Below, piece by piece: positions 42,076 to 56,241 of a stretch of 64,000 nt of DNA (position 1 is its first letter; every line of letters begins with the position of its first letter). A program made the translations under genes and the position numbers. The notes beneath the pieces are model-generated. The model did not search any database. It saw only the letters and a list, made by a program, of their open reading frames with translations, and was not told the origin of the DNA. Location: the NCBI RefSeq assembly GCF_040954645.1, contig NC_092811.1:84639063-84703062 (forward strand). The letters are read 5' to 3'. Source of the DNA: Diabrotica undecimpunctata (lineage: Eukaryota > Arthropoda > Insecta > Coleoptera > Chrysomelidae).

Positions 42076-42343
42076 TGTAACGAAATAGCCCATCTCCGAT
42101 ACGTCATAATTCTTAGGACGAATCTAGAAAACGTAAGAATCAGCATGTCAATAGCGCCCGTCCTTCGGACGGGAGACAATTAGAGGTGGGACAACGCCAG
42201 AATGTTCTCGAAAAGTAACTTTATTATATATATGTAACGTTGTTAGGAGTGAGTTTAGTCGTTAAGATACTACCGAACTGTAAAGTTATAAATAAATATA
42301 TGTATATAAATTCGAACCGCTCGTTTTATTTAATCGCGCTACA
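42076..42343 (+). repeat. Gypsy 3' LTR (268 bp)
   Basis: Almost identical to 36096-36366, with a 3-bp deletion at CTTAGGACG. Followed by the GTAT duplication. Confidence 0.92.
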
Positions 42344-42365
42344 GTATGTAAAAAAGTTTATGTAT

Positions 42366-42727
42366 AAAACAATAATTTGCAGAGAACTAACAAGATCACA
42401 CTTCCAATAGTATATTATTAGTGAAATTTAATTTTAACTTTAGGTAACATAATTAAAATGATTGATTGAAATATAGTAATATTAAAAAGTATTATAAGGT
42501 TACCACTTTTGGCTTTCTCAGCTGCAGCTGCCGGCAAAGTGGAAGCAAGAAGTTAGAACCCAAGCCATCACGTGAAAAAGACAGTGGCCTTGAGGTCAAA
42601 AATGACAGAACAGCAAGGCGAGTTGCCAACCGCTAATGCAATAGAGCGGTAAATTTAAAGAATATGATAAATTGGGTGACAACCCTGCCAGTAAAAACCA
42701 AAAAATGAAAGAAAAAGGTGCTTAAGA
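42366..42727 (-). repeat. dispersed repeat, copy 2 (inverse of 14655-15025)
   Basis: Non-coding and inverse to 14655-15025. It lies directly before the (TA)n array that precedes Gypsy copy B. Confidence 0.7.
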
Positions 42728-42748
42728 TCACCACTTTCCCCTCAGTGA

Positions 42749-42749
<1 letters not shown>

Positions 42750-42830
<81 letters not shown>
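42750..42830. repeat. (TA)n microsatellite
   Basis: Pure TA, abutting the 5' boundary of Gypsy copy B. Confidence 0.95.
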
Positions 42831-42832
<2 letters not shown>

Positions 42833-45800
42833 TTATATTTTGAAGGTTAATAAGAGCTACATGATGGTCTGAAAAAGAAAATGCTGTAAACCTGACTATC
42901 GCTCTTCGAGGAGATGTCTTAGATGTGCTTCAGACCATAGCCGTAAAGAAGACGGATGATTTCGAACAACTGAAGAAGAGGTTAAATAAGCGATATGGCC
43001 ACGAATATTTGGAGCATGTATATCAGTCGCAGCTTAAAAATCAAAGACAGAAGAAAGATGAATCTCTTCAAGAATATGAGGTAGATATTGCCAGATTAGT
43101 ACGATATGCTTATCCAACAGCTCCCGAAGACATGATGGAAAAATTGGCCGTTCAAACGTTTATTGATGGTCTTCGTGATCATGAAATGCAGAGAACACTA
43201 CGATTAGCTCGTCACAAGACGCTGGTTGATGTCTTATCCGCCGCCCTCGAATACGAGTCAGCTACGCAGGCCTCTGGCGGGTACAGTAAAGTTAGGACTG
43301 TAAAAGACAAAGGAGATGAAGATAAACTTAAGCAGCTCGTTAATATGATGAAAAGTATGACATACAAGAAAACTAAGACCATACAATCAAGAAACTCACC
43401 ATCAGGAAAACTAGAACGAGTCGGCCTTAGGGGGGCAGCTTCGACCAGGAACTTTTCCAAAGACCCTCTCATACTAATAGCTTCTTTGAAATGTCGTGAA
43501 AATAGTGTATATGTAGATGGAGAAATAAATGGTAAAAGGCATACGTTGTTGGTGGATACCGGAGCGACCAGAATCATTATACGTCTGACAGTTATAAACA
43601 GCCGTAAGAAACTTACCAACGAGGTTGCGACTTCGGACCGCTACAGGTGAAAATGCCAACATTTATGGAGAAATCCAGGTACAATTAGTAATTGGAGCAG
43701 AAAAGTTCGTGCATACTGTTATAGTTGCTGACATCGAAGAGAATGTTATATTAGGAATGGACATAATGAATATGCATGGATTCCAATTGGATTTTAAGAA
43801 GTAAGGTAATCAAAGTTGGCAACAAGGAGGTATTTCTTCATCCACATGATGGCAACACTGTGCAAGCAGCAATTAAAGAAGATACAGTCGTGCCTGCGAG
43901 AAGTGAAAAGATCATAGTAGCGCGGCTACAGGGAATGGTGGACGAAGGGACACCTGTTATGATGGAGCCTTGGAACCATGACGACGAGGTTGGCTGTGGA
44001 ATCATAATTGGAAAAGAATTGGTGACTTCGGCTAAAGAAATTCCTGTGAGACTTATCAATGTCAATGACTACCCAGTGATAGTCGAGAAAAAGACAAAAG
44101 CAGGAACTTGTATATCTGTGACATTCATAATCCGTCAGGCGACAACATCTGATAATTCCAACGTTAAATTCGACCAAATGGTTGCAGTTGCGGGACAGTC
44201 TCTAAATCAGATGGAGAAAAGGAAATTAAGGGAATTTCTTCATCAGTATCGTGATATTCTCCTACCGAAAGGAGGAAAGACGGGAAGAACTACCGTTGTT
44301 AAGCATAAAATTGATACTGGTAATGCTAAGCCAATTCGTCAAACAGCTCGACGATTACCACAGGCGAAAAGAGAGGAAACTGAAACGATTGTTCAGGAAA
44401 TGAAGAAAGACGGGGTGATAGAACCTTATACGAGCCCATGGGGCCTCTCCGGTAGTCCTGGTTAAAAAGAAAGACGGAACGACGAGGTTCTGTGTGGATT
44501 ACCGTTTGCTAAACAACGTTACCAAGAAAGATAGTTATTCTCTGCCTTGGATCGACGACACATTGGACACATTGGCTGGAAGTAAATTGTTTTCTACTTT
44601 GGATTTGAAGTCTGGATACTGGCAGGTAGAAATGGACCCAGTAGATAAAGAGAAGACAGCCTTCACCACAGGATCTGGATTGTGGCAATTCAAGGTTACG
44701 CCATTTGGTCTCTGTAATGCTCCTGCGACATTTGAGAGGCTTCTGGAAAATGTGTTGAGAGGGTTATCTTGGAAAACATGCCTGGTTTATCTAGATGACA
44801 TAATCGTCTTGTGGGAGATATTTGAAGATCATCTGAAGAATTTAGAAAACGTTTTTAATCGACTTAAAGCTGCCCAATTGTTGTTAAGACTGGCTGACCA
44901 AGAATTGCCAGCTATTTCAAGGTAAAGTCAATTATCTGGGTCATATAGTCAGCAAAGAAGGAGTGGCCGTGGATAAGGGAAAAATCTATTCCATTAAGGA
45001 ATGGCCAGAACCAACGGACAAACATCAAGTATGAAGTTTTCTTGGAGTATGTACTTACTACCGGAGGTTTATTAAGAAGTTTGCAGATATCGCTAAGCCA
45101 TTAACGCGACTTACAGAGGAGGCAAGAGATTACCGCTGGGATACAGACTGCCAAAATGCCTTTGAGACCTTGAAAAAGCATTTATCACAGCATCAATTTT
45201 AGGATATCCACTGCCAGAACGAGAGTTTATCATAGATACAGACGCAAGTAATGTGGGAATCGGAGGAGTGCTATCTCAGATACAAGGAGGACAGGAACGA
45301 GTCCTTGGATATTTTAGTAAAGTTCTTTCAAAACCTGAGCGGAATTATTGCGTCACGAGAAGAGAACTTCTAGCAGTAGTGAAATCAGTAGAGCACTTTT
45401 ACCAATACCTCTACGGAAGGAAGTTTTTAATCCGAACCGACCATGCCGGCCTTAAGTGGTTGTTGCAGTTTAAGAATCCAGAGGGTCAGATAGCCAGATG
45501 GATCGAACGACTTCAAGAATACGATTTCAAGATTGAGCACCGGGCCGGAGTTAGCCACAGAAACGCTGATTCTCTTTCCAGAAGGCCATGCCCAGCAGAG
45601 TGTTCCTACTGCAACAAAACGGAATCCAAGGAAGCAGCAGTGCTAAGAACAATGATGGTCAACGACGATTGGACACCTACCAAGAGAGGGATCCAGTTGT
45701 ACAGAAAATTCGAAAATGGAAAGAGGAAAACCGTCGACCACCTTGGCAAGAAATATCAAACCTGTGCTCAGTAGTTACGACGTATTGGACCCAGTGGGAC

Positions 45801-46705
45801 TCATTTATCATGGAAGATAGCTTGCTCAAACGAGTCCTGGCAAATGATGACGGTTCAGAGAAGAGAAGACAGTTGGTGATCCCAAAGAGCAGAATAGCCA
45901 TAGTACTTCGTCAGTTACACGACAGTCCATCAGGAGGGCATTTTGGTGTAAAGAAGACCCTTCTGCGAATTCGGGAACGGTTTTATTGGATGAACAGTTC
46001 CGACGACGTAAAACACTGGTATAAGAAATGTACTATTTGTGCTACGAGTAACGGGCCTTACCGAAAAAGGAGAGCTCCTATGAGACAATATAATGTTGGA
46101 AGCCCGTTTTAAAGAATAGCTTTGGACATTGCTGGGCCATTTCCAGAAAGTGAAAATGGAGGCAAGTACATGTTGGTAGTAATGGATTACTTTACTAAGT
46201 GGGTCGAGATTTACGTACTTCCAGACCAGAAGGCCGCCACCATTGCAGATAAGTTGATCCAAGAATATATTAGCCGATTTGGAGTGCCTTTGGAGATCCA
46301 TAGTGACCAAGGCAGGAAATTCGAAAGCGATCTATTTCAAGGAATATGTGATAGACTAGGCATGAAGAAAACAAGAACTACAGCATATCATCCGCAATCG
46401 GATGGTATGGTAGAACGGATGAATAGGACAGTTGGCAAGTATTTGACAAAGGTGGTGTCCGATCATCAGCGAGACTGGGACCAATATCTTCCGTTACCAA
46501 GAAACGGTACAATACACAAGCCGAAAAGGGTTGCTTTAAGAAGAACGACCAAGTCTGGCTCTATAATCCCAAAAAGCGAAAAGGTTGTTCTCCCAAGTTG
46601 CAGCAGTTTTGGGAAGTCCATACCTCATTATGGAGAAGATCAACGATATCATCTACCGAATAAGCAAGATTTCGAGGGAAAAGCCGATGATAGTACACCA
46701 TAACC
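42831..46705 (+). pseudogene. Gypsy gag-pol fragment, copy B
   Basis: A longer relative of copy A, in broken frames. Gag is at 42925-43650 (same domain, continuing into the protease VDTGATR). The linker and RT start lie at 43776-44465, the RT with YLDD at 44494-44925, RNase H at 45253-45774 (the DTDAS motif lies just upstream at about 45237), the integrase finger at 45588-46112, and the integrase core at 46122-46703 (DIAGPFPE, HSDQGRKFE, DGMVERMNRT). A TAA at 46110 interrupts the integrase. The C-terminal part is deleted, and no macrodomain or LTR is present. Its 5' end and several lesions are identical to those of copy A. Confidence 0.85.
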
Positions 46706-46769
46706 AATAATTGTTTTATTAAAATTCTTTCTGATTCGTTGTGTATCAGCAAGTAAAAATATAAAGTAT

Positions 46770-47787
46770 ACACATTTGTTTAAAACTACATTGGTTTCAT
46801 TTATAACAAATATGTGAAAATAATGGGTTAAAAAATCGAGAGTTACAACTATAAATATTTATCGAAATCGAAATGAAAATTTTAAATTACGCAAAATCTA
46901 TCACTCCTAGTTGTAAAACATCCATGGACCATTCGAAAGTGGAAAATTTTTTTAATATAATAATTCATTAATATACAGGGTGTTCCATTTAAAATATATT
47001 ACACATTGAGTAATCCAATAATAAAACTGCAAATTGTGAACACCCTGTAAATAAATGTTTAATAATTAATCATGAAATACATTCAACCAATATCCAACTA
47101 TTTAGAGGTATAACAAAGTTTATTAGAATTTCTTAATTAAGTTAGGAATGAGTAAAAAAAAAATTTAAGTAAAAATCCTTTATAAAAGGTATATAAATTT
47201 AAAACCCAAACGGGCTATGTCATGAATACAAAACGTTTTTGGAAACCATGTTCCATCATCAGTGTCTAGGTGTACATGTTTTGAGCCACTAAATATCAGG
47301 GTAAAAACCCGTTAAAATTTATCTGTTACAATTTAGTTTACATTATTTGGTATTATATTTTAAGATGTTAGAGTTACCAGTGGATATGATAACATGGCGA
47401 CGTATGACTCCATATGAAGTTGTTGGTCCTGAGACGAAGTGTCTACGAGGACTTGATGATAGCAACATTTTAGGAATGAGTCTTCGTTTAAAGCTTTACG
47501 TTTTAAGAATATTCCACATAACTCAGAACACTCTGTACATAAATATAGGAAAGTCTTATGAAACTATACCTTAATTTTTGCTGACAATTAAAAAATGCAA
47601 TAAAATATAGGGCGTCCCATAAGAAAAAATATAACTTTGATACGCCGCACTTTGGGACGCCCTTTATATTTCAAAATAATTTTAAAATGTAGTCCTTATC
47701 AACCTTCAAAATATAAATTTAATTTTTTTTTTAAATCTTTTACCGTTTCGCTGTAATCTTCCGTCTCGTTAGTGGTGACTCACCCTG

Positions 47788-47790
<3 letters not shown>
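46770..47790. repeat. CACCCTGTA-type dispersed repeat, copy 1
   Basis: Similar in the same orientation to 56450-57145 (shared TATACAGGGTGTTCCATTTA-like word, AACAC(C)TTG/CCTG, CGTCTCGTTAGTGGTGACTC). Copy 1 has an extra segment of about 250 bp near 47120-47370 holding a minus-strand tail motif (about 47225-47265). Recurrent ACAGGGTG/CACCCTGT words are typical of mariner-derived MITEs in insects. The 75-codon frame 47347-47574 has no recognisable domain. Confidence 0.55.

Positions 47791-47878
<88 letters not shown>
47788..47878. repeat. (TA)n microsatellite
   Basis: Follows CACCCTG directly, so it may have grown from a TA target site. Confidence 0.93.
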
Positions 47879-47882
<4 letters not shown>

Positions 47883-47923
47883 ATGATGTATTATTTGTGA
47901 ATGATGAGCAATGAGTGTTTTTT

Positions 47924-47928
<5 letters not shown>

Positions 47929-47976
<48 letters not shown>
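47929..47976. repeat. (TA)n microsatellite
   Basis: Pure TA, ending at the left terminus of the MITE at 47975. Confidence 0.93.
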
Positions 47977-47979
<3 letters not shown>

Positions 47980-48619
47980 TTCATCTAATTTAGTTAACGA
48001 TGTACGTCATCGGCGTCATAGCGTGTGACGTCACATGATACCAACACGAAATATTTAGGGTGTAGGTGTGTTCTTTTTTAGAATCACTTTACCGAGTACA
48101 CTGGCATTACAGCCACTAGACATATTTTATTATATACGCGTAGAACTAATATTTAAAAGTTTCTATTAATGTTAACTTAAAGAAATACACAATAATATGT
48201 TTCATTTAATTTGTATAAATGCATTATAAAGTGTTTTTATCAAGAACATTTGTTCGGAACACACTGTAACTGTAATTGAACGAAGGTAAAATTTTGACAT
48301 AAATTGGTAACACCTATTTGACAGTTGCGGTGTTGACACTTTTTGTACTTTATTATTTTAAATCTTAAAGTGAATACCTCTTGTTTTATATTTTTAACTA
48401 TTTAATAAAATCTGTTCTTTTTAGAACAAAATTAGTGTGTTTTATTTCAAAAATGTCATGTAAGAATTTAAATAGTCGTTGTAAAGAGTATATTAATAAT
48501 TATGTGACCTATTTGATTTAAAATGGATTCAGGATTTTTTTATACTTTGGCAACTATGTCAACTTCAATCTCTGACGTATATAATGACGTAAATCGTTAT
48601 CTAAATTAGATGGACTGTA
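47975..48619. mobile_element. 645-bp MITE with inverted repeats of about 35 bp
   Basis: The left end TACACTTCATCTAATTTAG continues GTTAACGATGTACGTCAT. The inverse of the right end reads TACAGTCCATCTAATTTAGA then TAACGATTTACGTCAT. TA dinucleotides flank both sides. No coding potential. It may be a deletion derivative of a Tc1/mariner-type element. Confidence 0.7.
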
Positions 48620-50037
48620 TATATATATATAGGGTTTTTATCGCGGTTCTCAAAGAATTAGTTTGTAAGTACTTTTTTAAATTATCTTTATTATATCTAT
48701 TATGAAACACACATATATATCTAACATAACCAATGTAAAATTTAAAATAAACTATCTTTAAATTAAAATTCTTATTAAACTAATTAAATTCTATAGACAA
48801 TGTAAAATTTAAACAAACTATCTTCAAAATTGAAATTGTTACGACACTAACTAAATTATATTAACAAAATTTTGTACCTTTCTTTCACTGAATGCCTAAA
48901 TGAACTGTTTTCCACTATATAGATTTTAATCACCACTCAATATCTTCGTTCTCAGCTTCGGTTATCCTTGTTTTTGTGAAATTACCTTTTCCAATTATCA
49001 GCTTCCACCAATTTAAAATATTTTTCTTCACCAACATTTATAAACCACCAAGCAAACCAGCAAACAGGATTTATATTTATTCTTCTTTTCAATATACCAA
49101 TATCCAATCACCAAATATATTATATATTTATATTTATTCTTCTTTTCAATATACCAATATCCAATCACCATATAATTATCATAAGTTGATTTATACTAAT
49201 CTCCAATCATAATATAATTTTTAATTTCTTCCAATATCTAACCAATATTCTTCTAATATACTTTCCAATATTATCAAATTTTAATACTAAATCACCGATT
49301 ATTACATACTTTATACTTTCTTCCTAATTCTGACTAAACTGTAACTGATCTGACTTCTTCTTTCTAACTGAATGGCTTATTTCATGCTAACTCTAACTAA
49401 CTTTCATACTAAACTGGCCATTTTGAATCCAAATCACCGAGTATTTATACCTTTTCAATCTTCCAGAACCATCTGGCAATAAATCCTGTTCGATTTGTTC
49501 TATTCCCTACCTATATGAATGTTCTGGAAAAAGTATATCTTGGATCCATAGACATAATCATATTCGAGAACGTTCTACCGTAAACAAAGGTCAAATTCTG
49601 TATTCTGGAGAATTCTTTAATTTTCTATTGATAATTTTGTTGACATTTAGGCTTTTCAGATCAGAATATACACTTAAATCAGTAACTAACACTCTAATTT
49701 AATAAACTACACATTTTAAACAACATATTATAACCCCACTTTATATTCGTAATCAGTACTTAAACGTCACTTTCAGAGTATGTATATCTGGTTGCCTACG
49801 CACATGGCTCACTTAAATATATTTACAATATTATAATTATATAAAAAAAAACTTCCCACACCTATTACATGCTAATTTCTTAAAAATGCCCTCACATAAA
49901 TAATTTTTAATAAATTCTCTAGTATATAACTTCTTAAAATAACCAAATACTTTTAATATCTAATATTATCTAGTATATAACATATAAATTAATTTTTTAA
50001 ACACTATTTTTCCTCCTACTACGTCCAATATCATTTC
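48620..50037. other. AT-rich, CT-biased non-coding stretch
   Basis: No gene. The strand is rich in C/T words (CTAACT, CCAATATC). A tandem duplication lies at 49071-49170. The 78-codon frame 48976-49212 only reflects this composition. Confidence 0.45.
49071..49170. repeat. 57-bp tandem repeat, about 1.75 copies
   Basis: TTATATTTATTCTTCTTTTC plus the next 25 bases recurs exactly 57 bp later (49071 and 49128). Confidence 0.85.
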
Positions 50038-50166
<129 letters not shown>

Positions 50167-50293
50167 GCAACGTTAATATCTACGTCGTTGTTTTTGAAAA
50201 CTGTAACCTCTGCGCAGTTGCCTTTCACTTAATGAATCGTAGAATATCTAAAAAACATCAGATTTTCAACATTTTTTTTATATTTATATATAT

Positions 50294-50298
<5 letters not shown>

Positions 50299-50358
<60 letters not shown>
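50299..50358. repeat. (TA)n microsatellite flanking the LTR element
   Basis: Ends a few bases before the 5' LTR at 50361. A longer TA array follows the 3' LTR, so the element appears to have inserted into a TA tract. Confidence 0.93.
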
Positions 50359-50360
<2 letters not shown>

Positions 50361-51772
50361 TGTTATGATATGTAAAATCGAGAAAAATATTGGGTTGATT
50401 AAAATATTTCAAAGTTCAAAAACATTAAAATAATTCAGATAAGTAGGATAATAACCAACAAACATTTCGAAGAAGGAAAGTTATTAAATTCTTGGATTAC
50501 CTGTACTAAACAAAATGTAAGCTATACATAAATTATTTCTTTGTTATACTTGAGTGACCCGCATAATTTTAAGTGAAATCCAAAGACAATTGAACCGGGT
50601 TTTCCAAATACATTAATGCAGTGATTAAAGACAATAGAAGAGATTTTAGAAAGAGGTTTTTGTTAGTTTTTAAGAATTATAGAAAAATATTATTTGTAAA
50701 TAAGTTTTAGGAAATTTTATAATTATAGGTAAAAATTTGTTTGTTATCGAAATGAAAAAATGGGGGAATTGTGACGAGTTTTGATTGGCGGAGATTGAAA
50801 AAGGTGGGATAGGTATGTAGGAATGAAAGTTTAGCTAGATTTAGGAGAGAGAAAAGATAATCAGTTGGTTTTCCAAGTCTGTAAGACGAACAGTGATTGT
50901 TCTCTGGCGGTTCCCGAAATGTAGCAAGCAGTAGTGTTGAATGTTAGTGAGTTTTTGTGGAGTTAGTGTATCTGACAGAATATGAAGCAGCAAAATATTG
51001 TAAGTCATATTTCTCTACTTATATTCCAAGAGTCACTGTTCAGGCCAACGAGAGATTCAGTTTATCGTAAAGAGAAGATATTCCAAGAGTCATTTTTCAC
51101 TCGGGCCAACGAGAGATTCAGTTTATCGAGAGGAGAAAGGCTATCATAATTTGAATGATTTGTGCTTTTGAAGAAGATCATTAAGGACGATATACTTGCA
51201 ACAATCTGTTGTAAGATTGCTGATTACATAGGGAGCGGTTGAGAGGAGATAATATAGTCTACAAGGAACAAGGATTTGGAGCACTCATCATCACAGAGAG
51301 ATATTTTTGTTTTCTGCAGTTTTTTCTTTTATTGATAACACAATTTTTACACTTAATTTAGAAAGGATATAGATATTTTGATTAGGCGAGTTAAAATAGT
51401 TTGGGATTTTGAGATTTCAATTAATATTGTTTGTACCATTAACTTTGATTGTTCACGTACGTAGAACAAAATTTTGAGAATCATTATATGAGATTTGTTT
51501 ATTGAAAACTTTTGAGTGTGAATTATTTCATTATTTTTATTTCAATATATGGTGTTAGATCATATGTGTTTTTTATTATTCCGGCATTCTTTGGACCTTA
51601 CCTTTCACATGTAATAGCATAGATATTGAAGCACGAATTTAACCCTGAGATAAAAGAATTAAAAATTGTGATAGAGTCATAATCATATCATTTAAATAAT
51701 TTTAATTAATTAATCAAAAAATTAATTAGCTAATTATTGCCTGGCGCACCAAGACTTTAAATATCACAATAA
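50361..51772 (+). repeat. 5' LTR (1412 bp)
   Basis: Starts TGTTATGATATG and ends near ATCACAATAA (exact end uncertain by up to 4 bp). It contains an internal duplication of about 60 bp (about 51024-51130, TTCCAAGAGTCA...GAGATTCAGTTTATCG). It is followed by ACTGGCTTCCAAAACGTGG, a likely primer-binding region. Confidence 0.9.
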
Positions 51773-52177
51773 CTGGCTTCCAAAACGTGGGGCTTGAAAA
51801 TATCGCAGCTTTACATTTGAAGGAAGGGAAAGAGATCTGGAATAAGTACAGGTGATCCAGAGATAAAAACATATAACATTGAGGGAATTTGAATTTGAAA
51901 GTATTTTGACAATTTTTCCAGGGAATATAAATTTGATTTATTGATTGATCGTAGTTAGTGGATATTTACTGCTATTGAATTATTTGATTTTATTTTCTTT
52001 ACCAATCGTACATTTGATATTTATTTTGAATTATTTGAATTTTACTGATTGCATATTTGATATTTGTCGTGAAAATTTAATACATGTGGGGAGAAATATT
52101 GTCGTGTTCTGAAACATATAGAGTGTTGTAAAATTTCACATTTGGCGGGGACAAAAACAGTAACGAAAAGAAACAAC

Positions 52178-53114
52178 ATGTCGACCACAAGGAGTCAAAG
52201 CAAAATGCAAGAAAGGAAGGAGGATAACAGAGAAGAGGAAACAATTAGTGATGAAGGATCGGATAATGAAGGAAATGCTACAATAATGGAGGAAAGAAAA
52301 GAAACAGGGATGCTGGAAAAATTATTAGCAATGATGCAAATACAGACACAAACAATAGAGAAAAACCAAATTGAAACATCAAAAAAAAATTGATAGAAAT
52401 CAACAAGAAACAAAACAAACAATGGAAGAAAACCAACGGGAAACAAGACAAGCAATAGAACTAAATAACAGGAGTATAGAGCAGCGTTTGGAAAACTATG
52501 AACAAGAAATTAAAGGATGTGTTGAGGGGATAAAGAAAGAACTGATACAACAGATAGAAGAAATAACCATAAAGAATGCAAAACAAGAGACAAAAATAAA
52601 AGATATCCAAAATACGATGAAGGAAATAAAGATTGTCCAGAAAAAGGAATTAGAACAGTTGGAAGAAAAATTTGAAATGGCGCTACAAGAAGACAGGAAG
52701 GAAGTAGAAAGAAGATTAAAGCAAATTGAAAAACAAATGGCAGAAATTGAACTAAGAGGGGTAGAGAGAAAAGAAGTTATCATCCATGGAACAAGCGAGG
52801 CGAAAATACAATTTGGCGGGGATATTCGGAAAACACACCCAGTACCGTTTATCAAAAATTTGAAAACCAAATTACAACATATTAGATATTTTGACGATTG
52901 CAAAGAAACAATTAGAAACCATTTGAAAGAAGGAGCAGCGTTATGGTATGAAAGCAAGGAAGATGAGTTTGAAAATTGGACAGATTTTGAAAATAAATTT
53001 CTCAACTATTTCTGGGGGAAAAATAAACAGAGAGAAATCAACCAAGAGCTACAGAATGGAAAATATCACGAAAAAATGGGAATATCTGAAGAAAGATGCT
53101 TTGCAGATATATAA
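52178..53114 (+). pseudogene. Gag-like coiled-coil protein, frameshifted
   Basis: The first true ATG is at 52178 (MSTTRSQSKMQERKED). The acidic start leads into a Gln/Glu/Lys-rich coiled coil. The frame changes in a run of nine A at about 52380-52389, then continues as 52371-53114. This contains the Gag core FGGDIRKTHPVPFIKNLKTK, ALWYESKEDEFENWTDFENK and FLNYFW. It ends at 53112-53114, where a one-base change within GATATATAAC moves the Gag sequence into the next frame (DALQIYNNSKYLEY). The A run could be a programmed slip site, but the second shift looks like decay. Confidence 0.7.
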
Positions 53115-54627
53115 CAATTCAAAATATCTAGAATACAAATATTCTACCGAACAGCTGGTAGAAATGATCAGCAGACATTTTGAGGAGACGTTGGAAGATC
53201 ACGTGATTTTGAGAAACTATCAAGATATTGATAGTTTGTGCCAATTCCTTCAATTAAAAGAAGCGAAAAGAAAAGAAATGAGAAATAGAAGACAACATGA
53301 CCAATATAATGGACCGGAAAGAAGGTATTCATCAAATTATGACCAGAGAAACCGACATCCCAGATCAACAAACGAATATAGGCCGAGAAATTACAATAAT
53401 TACAATAGACAACAAAATTACGATAACCGGAATGATACACAAAATAGAACAAATGAAAATCACAACAGGAATAGAGATGCACAAAATCCTCCGAATAGGA
53501 ATACTAACGAACAAAGGGACGATAGAAATAACCAGAGCTTACAACAACAAAATAGAAGGGAGATGAATCATGTAGCAATAGGAAACGAAAGACAAATTTC
53601 TAATTCTAATCTAATATTTTTAGATGCATTTATAAAACATAAAGCGATTAAAATTGTGATTGATTCTGGCTCGGAGATATCGCTAATCAATAAAAAACTA
53701 GTAAAAGAATTAAATTTGGACAGATTTGTGTATAAGATTCCTAGGGTTGATTTAGTGGGTGCAAACAATAAAAAATTGACGACAGTAAACGAAGGTTTGG
53801 GAGTACAGATAAGAGTGGGAAACAAATTCCATATTATGAAATGTGTGGTGATTGAAGATTTAAATCATGATATGATAGCGGGAATTGATGAATTGAGGAA
53901 AAAAGATATCACCATAAATTTTTCGGAAAATAAACTGGAAATCAGAGCAGAACCAGACAACACAGGAGAAGAAAAGCAAACAGATCGGAAAACAAATTCT
54001 GGAAGGATCAATGCACAGGAAAAACGCAAAGAAATCGATATGACTGTAGAGGATAAACCGAAAGTACAAGAACAAGATCTAACAGAAGAGAAAAAGAGAA
54101 GGAAGAAAAAGAAGAAGAGTTCGAAAAGAAAGCAGGAAAATAAGATGGAGACCAGAGAAAAACAGGAAATAGAAGGTACAGAAGAATTGTTGGCAACCGA
54201 CGATAAAACAGAATGGAAGCAGGAAGAAAAAGAAGGTATCATCAGAGAAATGAAAGGAATAGAAACATGGTGCTCGGAATACCAAAGGGAATTAGAGGAT
54301 AAAAAGAAAACAGAAGAAAAAATGGCACTGATGGACGAGAATCCAGAATTTTGTGAAGAAGTATTATGGACAGTGAACACATGTGAACAAAAGGAGGATG
54401 AAAGAAAAATAAATTGTGGAGAAAACATGGGAAAGAAAATAGAGAAGATTTTAGGAAACCATGGAGATCTTGTTAATGAAGTAAACCGAGTGGCTAAAAA
54501 TTATGAACTTTCTTTTAAGGGAAAATACTTGGAAAAATTTAAAACGAAAATATATCCAATCCCGTATAAAGACAGGCAATATACGGGGTATTTTAACATT
54601 CACGACATCTATCAATATCATGAATAG
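52948..54627 (+). CDS. Gag C-terminus and retroviral-type aspartic protease
   Basis: Meaningful from about 53097. The Gag end (ISRHFEETLEDHVILRNYQD) is followed by an Arg/Asn/Gln-rich basic stretch in place of zinc knuckles. The protease core is IKIVIDSGSEISLINKKL with LVGANNKK, and HDMIAGIDELR ends the fold. A Lys/Glu-rich linker of about 200 residues follows, then YPIPYKDRQ, the lead-in to RT, and an abrupt stop. There is no RT, RNase H or integrase. The start at 52948 is not a real initiation site. Confidence 0.75.
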   Translation: MKARKMSLKIGQILKINFSTISGGKINREKSTKSYRMENITKKWEYLKKDALQIYNNSKYLEYKYSTEQLVEMISRHFEETLEDHVILRNYQDIDSLCQFLQLKEAKRKEMRNRRQHDQYNGPERRYSSNYDQRNRHPRSTNEYRPRNYNNYNRQQNYDNRNDTQNRTNENHNRNRDAQNPPNRNTNEQRDDRNNQSLQQQNRREMNHVAIGNERQISNSNLIFLDAFIKHKAIKIVIDSGSEISLINKKLVKELNLDRFVYKIPRVDLVGANNKKLTTVNEGLGVQIRVGNKFHIMKCVVIEDLNHDMIAGIDELRKKDITINFSENKLEIRAEPDNTGEEKQTDRKTNSGRINAQEKRKEIDMTVEDKPKVQEQDLTEEKKRRKKKKKSSKRKQENKMETREKQEIEGTEELLATDDKTEWKQEEKEGIIREMKGIETWCSEYQRELEDKKKTEEKMALMDENPEFCEEVLWTVNTCEQKEDERKINCGENMGKKIEKILGNHGDLVNEVNRVAKNYELSFKGKYLEKFKTKIYPIPYKDRQYTGYFNIHDIYQYHE

Positions 54628-54722
54628 ATTTTAATAACATAGTGAAATAATTTGATCCTGGAAAACTTTTGTCATTTTTAAAATTTAACAAAGAGTTTTC
54701 GGCAGATCAAATGGCGGGGATT

Positions 54723-56241
<1,519 letters not shown>

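Larger units (their letters stand above)
36096..42343 (+). mobile_element. near-complete Gypsy LTR retrotransposon with macrodomain
   Basis: 6248 bp, bounded by near-identical LTRs that start TGTAACG and end GCTACA, with the target duplication GTAT at 36092-36095 and 42344-42347. The order is 5' LTR, leader, gag, pol (protease, RT, RNase H, integrase, GPY/F) and then an added C-terminal macrodomain and CCCH finger. AAGAGGGGAGCAG before the 3' LTR is the polypurine tract. The LTRs differ by one 3-bp indel and very few substitutions, so the insertion is young. It is disabled by at least one in-frame TAG (41222-41224) and a probable indel before protease. Confidence 0.93.

Noticed and set aside
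52496..53005. Ser/Phe-rich minus-strand frames over the pol-less LTR element (also 53865-54428)
   Set aside because: They are antisense to purine-rich Lys/Glu-coding DNA; there is no domain and no splice or promoter support.
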